A stretch of 9,244 nucleotides of DNA, taken from the NCBI GenBank assembly GCA_014377395.1, contig JACMPS010000212.1, positions 1-9,244 of the forward strand, in the 5' to 3' direction. Below the pieces are notes generated by a model that worked only from the letters and a program-made list of their open reading frames with translations, was not told where the DNA came from and made no database searches. The DNA is from Chthonomonadaceae bacterium. Its GTDB lineage: Bacteria; Armatimonadota; Chthonomonadetes; Chthonomonadales; Chthonomonadaceae. Both the position numbers and the translations under genes were made by a program. Of this stretch, positions 1 to 6,067 are shown in pieces (position 1 is the first letter of the stretch; each line of letters opens with the position of its first letter).

Positions 1-65
1 TCATTTGCCTGAGCGCGTTGCACCAAAGTTAGGTCGCCCTGCATCAAATTCCCCATTGTGTACAT
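1..65 (-). CDS. Probable ECF sigma factor, N-terminal fragment (runs off left edge)
   Basis: Only the first 21 codons are present; the frame is open at the left edge, so this is the 5' end of a gene continuing outside the window. The start is ATG at 65-63, preceded by AGAGG eight bases upstream. A second in-frame ATG lies at 56. The peptide reads MYTMGNLMQGDLTLVQRAQA and then N. The pattern D-L-x-L-V-x-R-A-Q-A-N is typical of the very start of region 2 in ECF (group 4) sigma-70 factors, where D/E-x-x-L-V-x-R-A-x-x-G-D precedes the first helix. An ECF sigma factor would bind core RNA polymerase and direct it to a small regulon. A consensus-like ECF promoter lies just upstream, which fits autoregulation. 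The identification rests on about 12 residues and could be wrong; that a coding sequence starts here is more secure. Confidence 0.5.
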   Translation of the reverse strand, partial: MYTMGNLMQGDLTLVQRAQAN

Positions 66-102
66 TGTTTTTGCCTCTGAAAATTCCGTTTCCGCTCATT
101 GA

Positions 103-126
103 GACGTTTCGATTTTCACAAAGTTC
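103..126 (-). promoter_or_regulatory. Putative ECF-type promoter of the sigma-like gene
   Basis: On the minus strand GAAC (126-123, within GAACTT) is followed after 16 bases by CGTC (106-103). This is the AAC / CGTC arrangement recognised by many ECF sigma factors. Transcription would start near position 95, giving a leader of about 30 bases that contains the AGAGG ribosome site. A similar element lies upstream of the VIT/VWA gene. Short motifs such as this also arise by chance. Confidence 0.4.
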
Positions 127-151
127 ATTTTTGACCTAAACCGTCTTGACT

Positions 152-175
152 CCCTCCCCTTATGCAAGGGGAGGG
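152..175. repeat. Perfect 10-bp GC-rich hairpin, REP-like
   Basis: CCCTCCCCTT (152-161), loop ATGC, AAGGGGAGGG (166-175) form a perfect 10-bp stem, followed on the plus strand by TTGGGGTGGGG. Neither strand has a T-run after the stem, so it is not a classical intrinsic terminator. Similar CCCTCCCC/GGGGAGGG hairpins are, to my knowledge, scattered through intergenic DNA of many bacteria. I therefore read it as a dispersed palindromic repeat. Confidence 0.6.
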
Positions 176-184
176 TTGGGGTGG

Positions 185-253
185 GGTTTGATAGATTTCA
201 ATGGCAATGATCGCACAGACGGTTTTGTTAAACGGTTTGATAGATTTCAACGG
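185..253. repeat. Two direct copies of a 17-bp repeat, 49-bp period
   Basis: GGTTTGATAGATTTCAA occurs at 185-201 and again at 234-250. Each copy is followed by a pyrimidine and GG, so the match extends to 20 bp with one mismatch. Between the copies is a third related stretch, CGGTTTTGTTAAACGG. The gap 66-375 holds no convincing gene. It consists of this repeat, the hairpin at 152-175, the small hairpins at 273-301 and the dispersed repeat at 339-373. Confidence 0.6.
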
Positions 254-272
254 TTTAAACACCGCCGCTAAG

Positions 273-301
273 CACCTTCGGTGAGGGCGTCCTTCGGACG
301 C
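273..301. repeat. Two adjacent CCTTCGG mini-hairpins
   Basis: CACC-TTC-GGTG (273-283) and GCGTCC-TTC-GGACGC (287-301) are two small stem-loops with the same TTC loop. The second shares its core GTCCTTCGGAC with a hairpin at 5951-5965 in the dnaJ-hspR gap. No T-run follows on the minus strand, so a role in ending the VIT/VWA transcript is not supported, though the stems could stabilise its 3' end. Confidence 0.5.
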
Positions 302-338
302 GATGCGGGAGGAACAGGATTGACGCGCAATCTTCCTT

Positions 339-373
339 CTCAACACTTAATGCTTAACACTCAGCACTTGCCT
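339..373. repeat. Dispersed CTCAACACTTAATG-type repeat after the VIT/VWA stop codon
   Basis: The segment begins CTCAACACTTAATGCT and continues with further AACACT and CACTTGCC words, ending two bases before the VIT/VWA stop codon. The same words, CTTAATGCTCAACACTTAAT and CACTTGCCT, occur on the opposite strand in the dnaK-dnaJ gap at 7121-7166. Two copies in one window, both abutting gene ends, point to a dispersed intergenic family. Function unknown. Confidence 0.6.
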
Positions 374-375
374 CT

Positions 376-2838
376 CTACTTTGTCAACTCTGCGATCTCC
401 GCTGACGTTAGTGTTTCCCTTCCGGTTTTGCCGATCTCAATCGCGTTTTTTGCACTGAGTTTGACAATCACGGACTCGCCTGCGGAAGAGTAATCCGAAA
501 GGGATTTCACGTTTCGCATAAGAGCAAAGTGGGCTTCACTGTAAGCCTGAATTTTTGTCAGCTTCTGCTTTTTCGCATCGTAAAGGGCGTCTTGCCAGAG
601 GTTGTTGGATTGGCGATAGAAGGCACGGTCTTTGATTGCTTGCAGATTGACCTGGGGAGCGGAAGTCTTCTCTAATCCGTAAGTCTCTCGCCCGGTTCTT
701 CCCTTGCCGCCCGGTGGTCCGGCGGGACCCGCAGGACTTGCTTTTCTCGCATTATAGTTTGCATTAGGGATCAAGAGAGACCAGTCTACGTCATAAGCAT
801 GAAGGTCTTCTCGTCTGAGACCGTCCGGCAAAAACCCTCCTGCAAACCCACCCGATGCGTCTCCATATTGCGATTGGTAGCGTGATGCGGGAGCATTGGA
901 GGCGGAGAGGTCTTTGGCACGGAAACTCTGCTCGACTGCCGCCGAACCGCTGTATCCGCCCGCTCGTGAACGCTTCGTTATCTCTCGCAGGTAGATTCCG
1001 TTGGAGGTAAGTGCGTCGGCTCCCCTCAAACCGAGTGCCGTTTGTTCGCGCTCGTCCACCAGAAATGAGGTGTATTCCGTAATAATTCCGAATTCACGGG
1101 AAAGCCGCACGATCTCGTCCACCACCTCTTGACGCCCCGGCGCACTCGCCTCTTTCAGCCGCAATTCGTCAATCAAATAGCCGATTTTGCGCGAAGCCCA
1201 CAGGCGCGGCAGGTAACTGTCTCGTCCTCCTGCACTTGCCATGTCCGCCTTAATCGTGAAACTTTCTTTCGTGCCGTTCGCCATTCCCGCAAGGCGTACC
1301 AGCCCGGTGCTGTTTCCCCGAAACCGTCCTGCGATCACCAGTTGTGACCCCTTGAACAGATCGGGGTACGCTTTCGGATAAAGGTCGTAGGCGTCCACGC
1401 CTTCCAGTGCCAGCGAAAGATTCGAGAGAACCGGAGAAGCGACTTTCGAGTAAAACGCGGAAACTTTCGCTTCCACATCCTCTTCGGGACGTATAAAGTC
1501 GGCGTCGCCTTTGTTTTCGGAAGCGAGTTTGTCCAGAAAGGGAACGTTGACATCGTAGCCGAGTCCAAAGGAAAAAATGCGCGTATTAGGAGGAGTTGCC
1601 TCTTTCGCGTGTTTCATAATCGTTGCGACGTTGGTTTCGCCGAGGGTCGGCAAGCCGTCGGTCATAAAAATCAGCATTTTTTGATTGCCGCCGTCCTTTT
1701 TTAGCAATGATAATCCGGTTTTCAATCCCTCATCAATGTTGGTTCCGCCGCTTGCTTCAATGCCACTTACATAATCTTTTGCTTTGCGGACGTTCGCTTC
1801 GGTGGCGAAGACCAAGCCCTGATTGAGCGACTCTGCAGACTCCGCGAATGTCACTACATTGAATTTGTCCTCCGGGTGAAGCGAGTTCAGGCAGAAGAGC
1901 AGGGATTTACGCGCCTGAACGATCTTCTCGCCTGCCATAGAGCCGGTTTTGTCCAGCACAAAAACGACTTGCTTCGGTAGAATCTTCGATTTTGGCACAC
2001 TGATTCGGGGTGAGGCAAGCAAGAGGAAATAGCCGTCACTCTCTCCCGTTTTGTAGGTTAGAAGTGACAATCCCACATCGTCGTCGGAGGTGGAATAGAG
2101 GACCGAAAAATCTCTGTCGGAAACGGCGTTCGTTCCTTCCCAGGAGACGGTGGCGGTCTTTTCGGAGGGTCTGCCGACATTGATGGAGTGCGAAGGCGAA
2201 TAGACATTTTTAAGCGGCGAGTTGGTTTCGATGCGAACCGAAATCACAGAGGTTCCCACAGGTCGCGCTCCAAATCGTGCGGTAGAAAGCGTCGTCGAAT
2301 AGCGGCGTAAGCCATTTTCCGGTTTCAACGTTTCGGTGTAGCGCATCCGAATGACGCGCTCACCATGTGCGGGAATGGGAAAGACGCTGATTCGCACAAG
2401 GTTGCGCCCGACATATTCCAGCAAAGCCGGGTCTTTGCGCCGCCGCACAATGCTCTCATAAATGCTTCGCGCTTCCTCGCGGGTGAGAACACGCGGCTCC
2501 ATTGTCTTGTCTCCAACGGTCATGGAAAAGGCGGAAGGCGTGGCTCCTTCCGGCAAAGGATAAAGGTAGGTTCCCTCCTGCTCGATATTGGAATCGTTGA
2601 CGAAAGTTTGCTCGACAACGGTTTCGGCAACTGAGTCGTGAACGACGGCATTGATCCGCAAATTCTTAACATAGAAAGGGGACTCACGCACAGGGGGGAG
2701 GGGACGCGAAATACGTTCCTCGAAGCGATCAGGGAAAATAATACCCTGCGCCTTCACGGAAGGTAGCCCACTTCCTACCACGCCGAAAAGGGCAACAGCA
2801 GTCAGGGCAGAAAATTTGGACAGGTTTGGTAATTTCAT
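376..2838 (-). CDS. Secreted VIT and von Willebrand factor A domain protein
   Basis: 820 residues. Residues 1-30 form a signal peptide (Lys near the start, hydrophobic LTAVALFGVVG core, cleavage likely after VKA). A VIT domain follows (about 45-175), as in inter-alpha-trypsin inhibitor heavy chains, with the typical EGTYLYPLPEGA, REEAR..YE and VFPIPAHGE segments. A VWA domain spans about 289-465 with a metal-binding (MIDAS) site: D296-K-T-G-S300 (Thr in place of the usual first Ser), T366 in GGTN and D394 in TDG. After a beta-rich region, the stretch LWASRKIGYLIDELR to YTSFLVDE is the conserved tail of bacterial VIT proteins. The C-terminal part is low-complexity and includes five Gly-X-Y triplets near 704-718. 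There is no lipobox or C-terminal membrane helix, so it is probably exported and soluble or surface-associated. Bacterial members have no settled function; metal-dependent adhesion or protein scaffolding is inferred. The ATG start is fixed by AAGGAG five bases upstream. Confidence 0.9.
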   Translation of the reverse strand: MKLPNLSKFSALTAVALFGVVGSGLPSVKAQGIIFPDRFEERISRPLPPVRESPFYVKNLRINAVVHDSVAETVVEQTFVNDSNIEQEGTYLYPLPEGATPSAFSMTVGDKTMEPRVLTREEARSIYESIVRRRKDPALLEYVGRNLVRISVFPIPAHGERVIRMRYTETLKPENGLRRYSTTLSTARFGARPVGTSVISVRIETNSPLKNVYSPSHSINVGRPSEKTATVSWEGTNAVSDRDFSVLYSTSDDDVGLSLLTYKTGESDGYFLLLASPRISVPKSKILPKQVVFVLDKTGSMAGEKIVQARKSLLFCLNSLHPEDKFNVVTFAESAESLNQGLVFATEANVRKAKDYVSGIEASGGTNIDEGLKTGLSLLKKDGGNQKMLIFMTDGLPTLGETNVATIMKHAKEATPPNTRIFSFGLGYDVNVPFLDKLASENKGDADFIRPEEDVEAKVSAFYSKVASPVLSNLSLALEGVDAYDLYPKAYPDLFKGSQLVIAGRFRGNSTGLVRLAGMANGTKESFTIKADMASAGGRDSYLPRLWASRKIGYLIDELRLKEASAPGRQEVVDEIVRLSREFGIITEYTSFLVDEREQTALGLRGADALTSNGIYLREITKRSRAGGYSGSAAVEQSFRAKDLSASNAPASRYQSQYGDASGGFAGGFLPDGLRREDLHAYDVDWSLLIPNANYNARKASPAGPAGPPGGKGRTGRETYGLEKTSAPQVNLQAIKDRAFYRQSNNLWQDALYDAKKQKLTKIQAYSEAHFALMRNVKSLSDYSSAGESVIVKLSAKNAIEIGKTGRETLTSAEIAELTK

Positions 2839-2843
2839 GGGTT

Positions 2844-2849
2844 CTCCTT
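2844..2849 (-). promoter_or_regulatory. Strong ribosome binding site of the VIT/VWA gene
   Basis: AAGGAG on the minus strand, five bases before the ATG at 2838. It is one of the clearest Shine-Dalgarno sites in the window and fixes the start of the signal peptide. Confidence 0.8.
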
Positions 2850-2881
2850 AAAATCGTTATTTCGGGTTGATGTGCCGATTA

Positions 2882-2907
2882 GACGGTAATGGAGAAAAAG
2901 CGGTTAC
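2882..2907 (-). promoter_or_regulatory. Putative ECF-type promoter of the VIT/VWA gene
   Basis: On the minus strand GTAAC (2907-2903, in TTTGTAACC) is followed after 17 bases by CGTC (2885-2882, in CGTCTAA). This is an ECF-like -35/-10 pair. Transcription would begin about 35 bases before the ATG and include the AAGGAG site. It resembles the element upstream of the sigma-like gene (GAAC, 16 bases, CGTCTC), although the spacer is one base longer. Confidence 0.45.
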
Positions 2908-2917
2908 AAAGAGAGAC

Positions 2918-3067
2918 TCAGGGCTGAGAAGTGATTGATTGAGCGGCACGAGAAAGTGTCGGCACGGGCGAGGATCGTTTCAGGAAAAAGCCTGCAAGAA
3001 CAAGGGCGGAGAGAATAAAAAGACTCACGAAAGTCTTTGCACGTCGCGACAAAATTGTGTGTTGCAT
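2918..3067 (-). CDS. Small single-helix membrane peptide (49 aa), hypothetical
   Basis: I do not recognise the family. The ATG at 3067-3065 opens a 49-codon frame ending in TGA at 2920-2918. The peptide begins MQHTILSRRAKTF, then has a hydrophobic stretch of about 17 residues (FVSLFILSALVLAGFFL, residues 13-29), a basic KR pair, and a Ser/Pro/Ala-rich polar tail ending SITSQP. This is a basic-hydrophobic-polar layout, like a one-pass membrane peptide or an uncleaved signal anchor. A G-rich stretch (GGGGGA) lies eight bases before the start, a moderate ribosome site. The gene sits in the 421-base gap between the response regulator and the VIT/VWA gene, on the same strand, and ends just before the ECF-like promoter of the latter. 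The organised hydrophobic profile favours a real gene, but its shortness leaves doubt. Confidence 0.45.
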   Translation of the reverse strand: MQHTILSRRAKTFVSLFILSALVLAGFFLKRSSPVPTLSRAAQSITSQP

Positions 3068-3246
3068 CTTACCGATCCCCCGTTTTCAGGCATAGAACAA
3101 AGAGCGCGTCACCTGACGGGGAGACAGGGCAAAACGGGCTTAAGACGCCCATTGTAAATGGAAAGTAGAAGTGTGTCGAGAAGAAACGGTTTCAACAAAC
3201 CCGCAGATCGGTTCGTTTGCACAAATTGACGGATTGCGAGACTTCA

Positions 3247-3261
3247 AGACTTGTAAAGTCT
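3247..3261. repeat. Short hairpin overlapping the response-regulator stop codon
   Basis: AGACTT-GTA-AAGTCT is a perfect 6-bp stem with a 3-base loop, reaching into the TAG stop of the response regulator. On the minus strand no T-run follows, so it is at best a weak terminator or a 3'-end stabiliser. The rest of the gap 3068-3259 shows only a short GGGC...GCCC inverted repeat near 3136-3150 and no other recognisable signal. Confidence 0.35.
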
Positions 3262-4048
3262 AGGGTAATGTCAACGAGGATAACCCCAGTTTACGCTGGA
3301 GAAGCGGGTAGCGAGTGCGTCCGACCGGAAGCTTCCACCCGTTTTTGAGTTCAACCGAGTAGGTATGATTTCCGAGAAAATGAAGTCGTTCGACCTGATC
3401 CAAGTTGACGATACAGGAGTCGTGCGTTCGACAGAACTGCTCGGCGGGAAGAAGGCTTTCCAATTGAGTGAGCGTGTAGTAGGTGCGGCTTTCCGTGTCC
3501 ATTGTGCGAATCACAATCCGCTTCTCTCGCGCAACCGCACAAAGAATGTCCTCGACATTCACAAGTCGAATCGCATAATCTTCGCGCACGGGAAGACGTT
3601 TGAGGGGAGTAGGGGAAGCGGTTTCTTCGTCCAACTTCTGAATTTCGGCGGCGATCTTATGGCGGACTTGCCCGTCTTTCAGTCGCTCCTGGACTCGTTT
3701 CAATGTTTGTGCAAGTCTTTGTGCATCTGTTGGCTTAAGCAAATAATCTATCGCGTTTCGCTCGAAAGCTTCCACTGCGTACTCGGAATATCCGGTGACA
3801 AAGCAAATGAGCGGCGGCGTTTCAAGAGCCAGAAAAGCGGTCGCTGTTTGCAAGCCCGTCATTCCCGGCATCTGAACATCAAGAAAAATAAGATCGGGTT
3901 TCGATACCTCCGCTTTTTCGAGGGCAACAAAGCCGTTTTCTCCCTCATCGAGTTGGAGAGGCAAGGACGCGAGATCGGTATTTTCTTCCAGCAGAAGCCG
4001 CAGGTGCGCCCGTGCAAGCGGTTCATCGTCCACAATCAAGATTTTCAT
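3260..4048 (-). CDS. LytTR-family response regulator
   Basis: 262 residues in two domains. The receiver domain (about 1-120) carries all key residues: the acidic pair D7-D8, phospho-acceptor D57 in LIFLDVQMPG, T85 in FVTGYSEYA, and K105 in DYLLKP. A linker leads to a LytTR DNA-binding domain (about 155-258), recognised by RLPVREDYAIRLVNVEDI near its start and by FCRTHDSCIVNLDQVERL and the closing LPVGRTRY. Such regulators (LytR, AgrA and YehT types) bind direct-repeat promoters after phosphorylation by a partner kinase. The ATG overlaps the kinase stop codon as ATGA, so translation of the two is almost certainly coupled; only a poor ribosome site lies before it. Length and domain order are normal for the family. 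Targets are not evident from the window. Confidence 0.93.
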   Translation of the reverse strand: MKILIVDDEPLARAHLRLLLEENTDLASLPLQLDEGENGFVALEKAEVSKPDLIFLDVQMPGMTGLQTATAFLALETPPLICFVTGYSEYAVEAFERNAIDYLLKPTDAQRLAQTLKRVQERLKDGQVRHKIAAEIQKLDEETASPTPLKRLPVREDYAIRLVNVEDILCAVAREKRIVIRTMDTESRTYYTLTQLESLLPAEQFCRTHDSCIVNLDQVERLHFLGNHTYSVELKNGWKLPVGRTRYPLLQRKLGLSSLTLP

Positions 4049-5298
4049 GGGGTGTCTTTTCCGGAGTTTGAGCTTTCAATCGGCAAGGCAAACACAACCA
4101 GAGTTCCCCGCCCTGCCTCGCTGAAAAGGCGAAGACGGCTTTTGCGTCCATACTGCAAAATCAACTGTTGAGCCACAATTTGCAAGCCGTGTTCGGGTCT
4201 TTCCGGTAAAAGCCGCCACTCCTTTTCACGTCCTGATTCCACGCCTACCCCTGTATCACAGACCGCAAAAAGAGTGTAGCGAGGGCGAGAAATAATCGAA
4301 ATAGTGACGGTGCCGCCATTGATCGAGGGTGCAATTCCATGCTGAATCGCGTTTTCAACGAGGGTTTGAAGCGCGAACGCAGGAAGAGTCACGCGGTTCA
4401 AGTCGGCTTCCACTCTCCAGTTGATTTTAAGACGCTCACCGAGGCGCAGGTGTTCAATTTCAAGATAGGCTTGAAGCGACTCGCGTTCAGTTTGGACGGA
4501 AATCGGAACATCGGTAGGCGCATCGAGAGAGCGTCGGAGAAGGCGACTGAGATTGATCAGTGTCTTCTCGGCACTCTCGGAAGAGATACGACAGAGTGCG
4601 GCGGTGGAGGTCAGGACATTAAAGAGAAAATGCGGATGAATTCGGGCGCGAAGTGAAGCGAGTTGGGCTTCGGTAGCGAGGGCATGAGCGCGTTCCACTT
4701 CCAACCGATAACGTTCCGCGTCGGCGCGGGCTTGTGCGTCCTGTAAAATCCGGTGAAAAAGCCATAAGCCAAAGCTGTTTGCAAAAATAGTGATTCCCGA
4801 CGTGTAGAGGGGAGAGAAAGAAGCACCGGGCAATAGCAAAAATCGGTAGATAATCACGACTCCCGCCTGTGCCGCCGCACCACACAGAAGTGCCACAAGC
4901 GAAGAGCGAAGTTCTCCCTCAATCTGACGGGCGATCATTCCCGCACCGAGACAGACACCCAGTGCCAGCATTGTGGTAAGAAGAGAAGGGAAATTTTCAC
5001 GGAAAGCAAACCCACAGACGATAATGAGAGAGGAAATCAGTCCGGTCAGCAATCCGCCCCGAAACACTGCAAATGTGACTAGAAGCGTGTGAAGAACATA
5101 GGGAATGCGGGCATCCGGGAAAATGATTTCGGTAGTGCCGAGCGCTCCCAACAAGACGCCAAGCAGAAGTCGCTGTGAAATGCCAAGCGGCACTGAGAAG
5201 AGCCGTTGCAACGTTTCGCCACGCGCCAGCAGATACGCCAGCACTGCCAGCACACAGGTGTCTTCGATCAGAGTGTTGAGGGAAACCAGCGTAATCAA
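4045..5298 (-). CDS. LytS/YehU-type membrane sensor histidine kinase
   Basis: 417 residues. The N-terminal half (about 10-185) is hydrophobic, with around six membrane segments interrupted by short loops, resembling the 5TM sensor region of LytS-like kinases. A short coiled linker rich in Ala, Glu and Arg (186-215) leads to the His_kinase motif: RIHPHFLFN around 219-227, with H223 the likely phosphorylated residue. The HATPase domain follows: N-box LVENAIQHG (N316), G1 CDTGVGV (D348) and G2 HGLQIV. It should autophosphorylate and pass phosphate to the LytTR regulator encoded immediately downstream with a 4-base overlap. The signal sensed is unknown; relatives respond to cell-wall, membrane-potential or nutrient cues. 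The start is TTG at 5298, because the frame is closed upstream by TGA and later starts would cut the first membrane helix. GGGG lies nine bases upstream. Confidence 0.9.
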   Translation of the reverse strand: MITLVSLNTLIEDTCVLAVLAYLLARGETLQRLFSVPLGISQRLLLGVLLGALGTTEIIFPDARIPYVLHTLLVTFAVFRGGLLTGLISSLIIVCGFAFRENFPSLLTTMLALGVCLGAGMIARQIEGELRSSLVALLCGAAAQAGVVIIYRFLLLPGASFSPLYTSGITIFANSFGLWLFHRILQDAQARADAERYRLEVERAHALATEAQLASLRARIHPHFLFNVLTSTAALCRISSESAEKTLINLSRLLRRSLDAPTDVPISVQTERESLQAYLEIEHLRLGERLKINWRVEADLNRVTLPAFALQTLVENAIQHGIAPSINGGTVTISIISRPRYTLFAVCDTGVGVESGREKEWRLLPERPEHGLQIVAQQLILQYGRKSRLRLFSEAGRGTLVVFALPIESSNSGKDTP

Positions 5299-5302
5299 AG
5301 GA

Positions 5303-5446
5303 CTATTCCCCGGTCTTTTTCTTCTCCGGTGGTGGAGTGATCAGGGGAGGAGCCGTGATCTGCAACAGTTTCTGACTCACGATAGGGGGGGAAATCGCCG
5401 GAAGGGGCGCACCAATTCCGGGGGGCAAAGGTTCCAAACTGTCCAG
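5303..5446 (-). other. Proline-rich open frame in phase with hspR, after its TGA stop
   Basis: Reading on past the hspR stop codon in the same frame gives 47 sense codons and then TAG at 5305-5303, four bases before the kinase TTG start. The peptide starts LDSLEPLPPG, is rich in Pro (PPGIGAPLP, ISPPIV, TPPPEKKK) and ends KKKTGE. It has no ATG; TTG codons near its start could initiate, with only a weak GGA upstream. It may be a former C-terminal tail of HspR cut off by a nonsense change, a stop-codon readthrough product, a separate tiny gene coupled to the kinase, or chance. The hspR-kinase gap shows nothing else and no clear promoter. Confidence 0.3.
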
Positions 5447-5794
5447 TCATGGAAATTTGCCGCCTGTCTTCACAAGGTATTCTTTCACCCGATGCTCAAT
5501 ATCGGTGGCACGGTTCAAGAGAAGATTACGCTCTTCCTGCAACTCCTCCATTTGGTGAAGCAGTTTCAGGATGACTTCAACCCCGGCGAGGTTAACGCCC
5601 ATTTCCTGCGTGAATCGTCTAATCTGACGTAATCGCTCAACATCGCGTTCCGAATAAAGGCGATTTTTGCTTTTGCGTCGGGGCGTGACCAGTCCCAGTT
5701 TTTCGTAGAGGCGAATCGTTTGCGCGTGCATTTGCGTCAGACTCACCACTACCCCGATCATATAAACAGGCTCGTCTTTATCGTGTGCACCCAC
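5447..5794 (-). CDS. hspR: HspR heat-shock repressor (MerR family)
   Basis: 115 residues. The winged-helix MerR domain occupies about 10-80: YMIGVVVSLTQMHAQTIRLY, YEKLGLVTPRR, then the RLYSERDVERLRQI wing and helix, and the HspR hallmark QEMGVNLAGVEVIL. The MH.QT(I/L)R.YE and GVNLAG segments separate HspR from other MerR proteins. A leucine- and glutamate-rich helix (about 82-107) probably mediates dimerisation. HspR represses dnaK operons by binding inverted repeats of the CTTGAGT-N7-ACTCAAG type, with DnaK acting as co-repressor. A matching site lies upstream of dnaK here. The start is GTG at 5794, supported by GGAGGT six bases upstream; an ATG at codon 12 would truncate the DNA-binding helix. 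The protein is somewhat shorter than actinobacterial HspR, and a proline-rich frame continues after its stop codon. Confidence 0.92.
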   Translation of the reverse strand: MGAHDKDEPVYMIGVVVSLTQMHAQTIRLYEKLGLVTPRRKSKNRLYSERDVERLRQIRRFTQEMGVNLAGVEVILKLLHQMEELQEERNLLLNRATDIEHRVKEYLVKTGGKFP

Positions 5795-5800
5795 AGAAGC

Positions 5801-5806
5801 ACCTCC
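5801..5806 (-). promoter_or_regulatory. Ribosome binding site that fixes the GTG start of hspR
   Basis: GGAGGT on the minus strand, six bases before GTG at 5794. It is near-perfect complementarity to the 16S rRNA tail and decides for the GTG over downstream candidates. Confidence 0.75.
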
Positions 5807-5813
5807 AAGTAGG

Positions 5814-6042
5814 GATTAGGGATTAGGGAAATACAGAGAGGGGAAACCTCACGCAAAGTCGCAAAGGCACAAAGAAATATTCAAGAAGGGCTTGACAAAG
5901 ATTTCATAAACCCCGGATTGAAATCCGGGTCTCAGTAGCACAAATGCTGTGTGTCCTTCGGACACCGAGAACGAAAAGAAAGTTCTCTCAAGCCCTTGAC
6001 AAATGCTCTCAAATGCTTATGAGTTCAAACTAATCCCTAATC
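5814..6042. repeat. 229-bp intergenic element bounded by 13-bp perfect inverted repeats
   Basis: GATTAGGGATTAG (5814-5826) is mirrored by CTAATCCCTAATC (6030-6042). The ends consist of tandem 7-bp GGGATTA units. Inside lie three 8-bp CGCAAAG-type units (5851-5874), a hairpin CCCGGATT/AATCCGGG (5912-5929), a hairpin GTGTCC-TTC-GGACAC (5951-5965) and two TCAAG...CTTGACAAA words (5881-5899, 5988-6003). The element fills most of the dnaJ-hspR gap. It carries no ORF of note and no clear target-site duplication. It may be a MITE-like or composite repeat. Confidence 0.6.
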
Positions 6043-6047
6043 ACTTA

Positions 6048-6067
6048 GGGCGCAACAAGCAACGCCC
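6048..6067. repeat. GC-rich inverted repeat just downstream of dnaJ
   Basis: GGGCG and CGCCC flank a 10-base loop 15 bases after the dnaJ stop codon, extended by CTA/TAG-like flanks (TTAGGGCG ... CGCCCCTA). It could pause or end the dnaJ transcript, but no T-run follows on the minus strand, so a terminator call is weak. Confidence 0.3.

Noticed and set aside
1..99. A 32-codon minus-strand frame starting at 99 and ending in TGA exactly at position 1.
   Set aside because: It has no ribosome site and overlaps, in another frame, the sigma-like start that has both AGAGG and a recognisable motif.
152..175. The GC hairpin as an intrinsic terminator of the VIT/VWA gene.
   Set aside because: There is no T-run after the stem on the minus strand and it lies about 200 bases from the stop codon.
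125..346. A 73-codon minus-strand frame in the left gap.
   Set aside because: It runs through hairpins and direct repeats, and its composition follows the repeats rather than a protein.
3365..4171. A 268-codon plus-strand open frame opposite the response regulator.
   Set aside because: It is the antisense of a well-supported response-regulator and kinase sequence, with low-complexity, unrecognisable product.
5448..5520. ATG overlapping the hspR stop (ATGA) opening a 24-codon frame.
   Set aside because: Despite the coupling-like overlap, the frame runs left from 5450 for only 24 codons with unremarkable composition; the frame in phase with hspR is longer and more coherent.
5985..6003. TCAAGCCCTTGA palindrome and the similar TCAAG...CTTGA at 5881-5895 as extra HspR operators.
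   Set aside because: The half-sites are in the reverse order (TCAAG first) and too close compared with CTTGAGT-N7-ACTCAAG.
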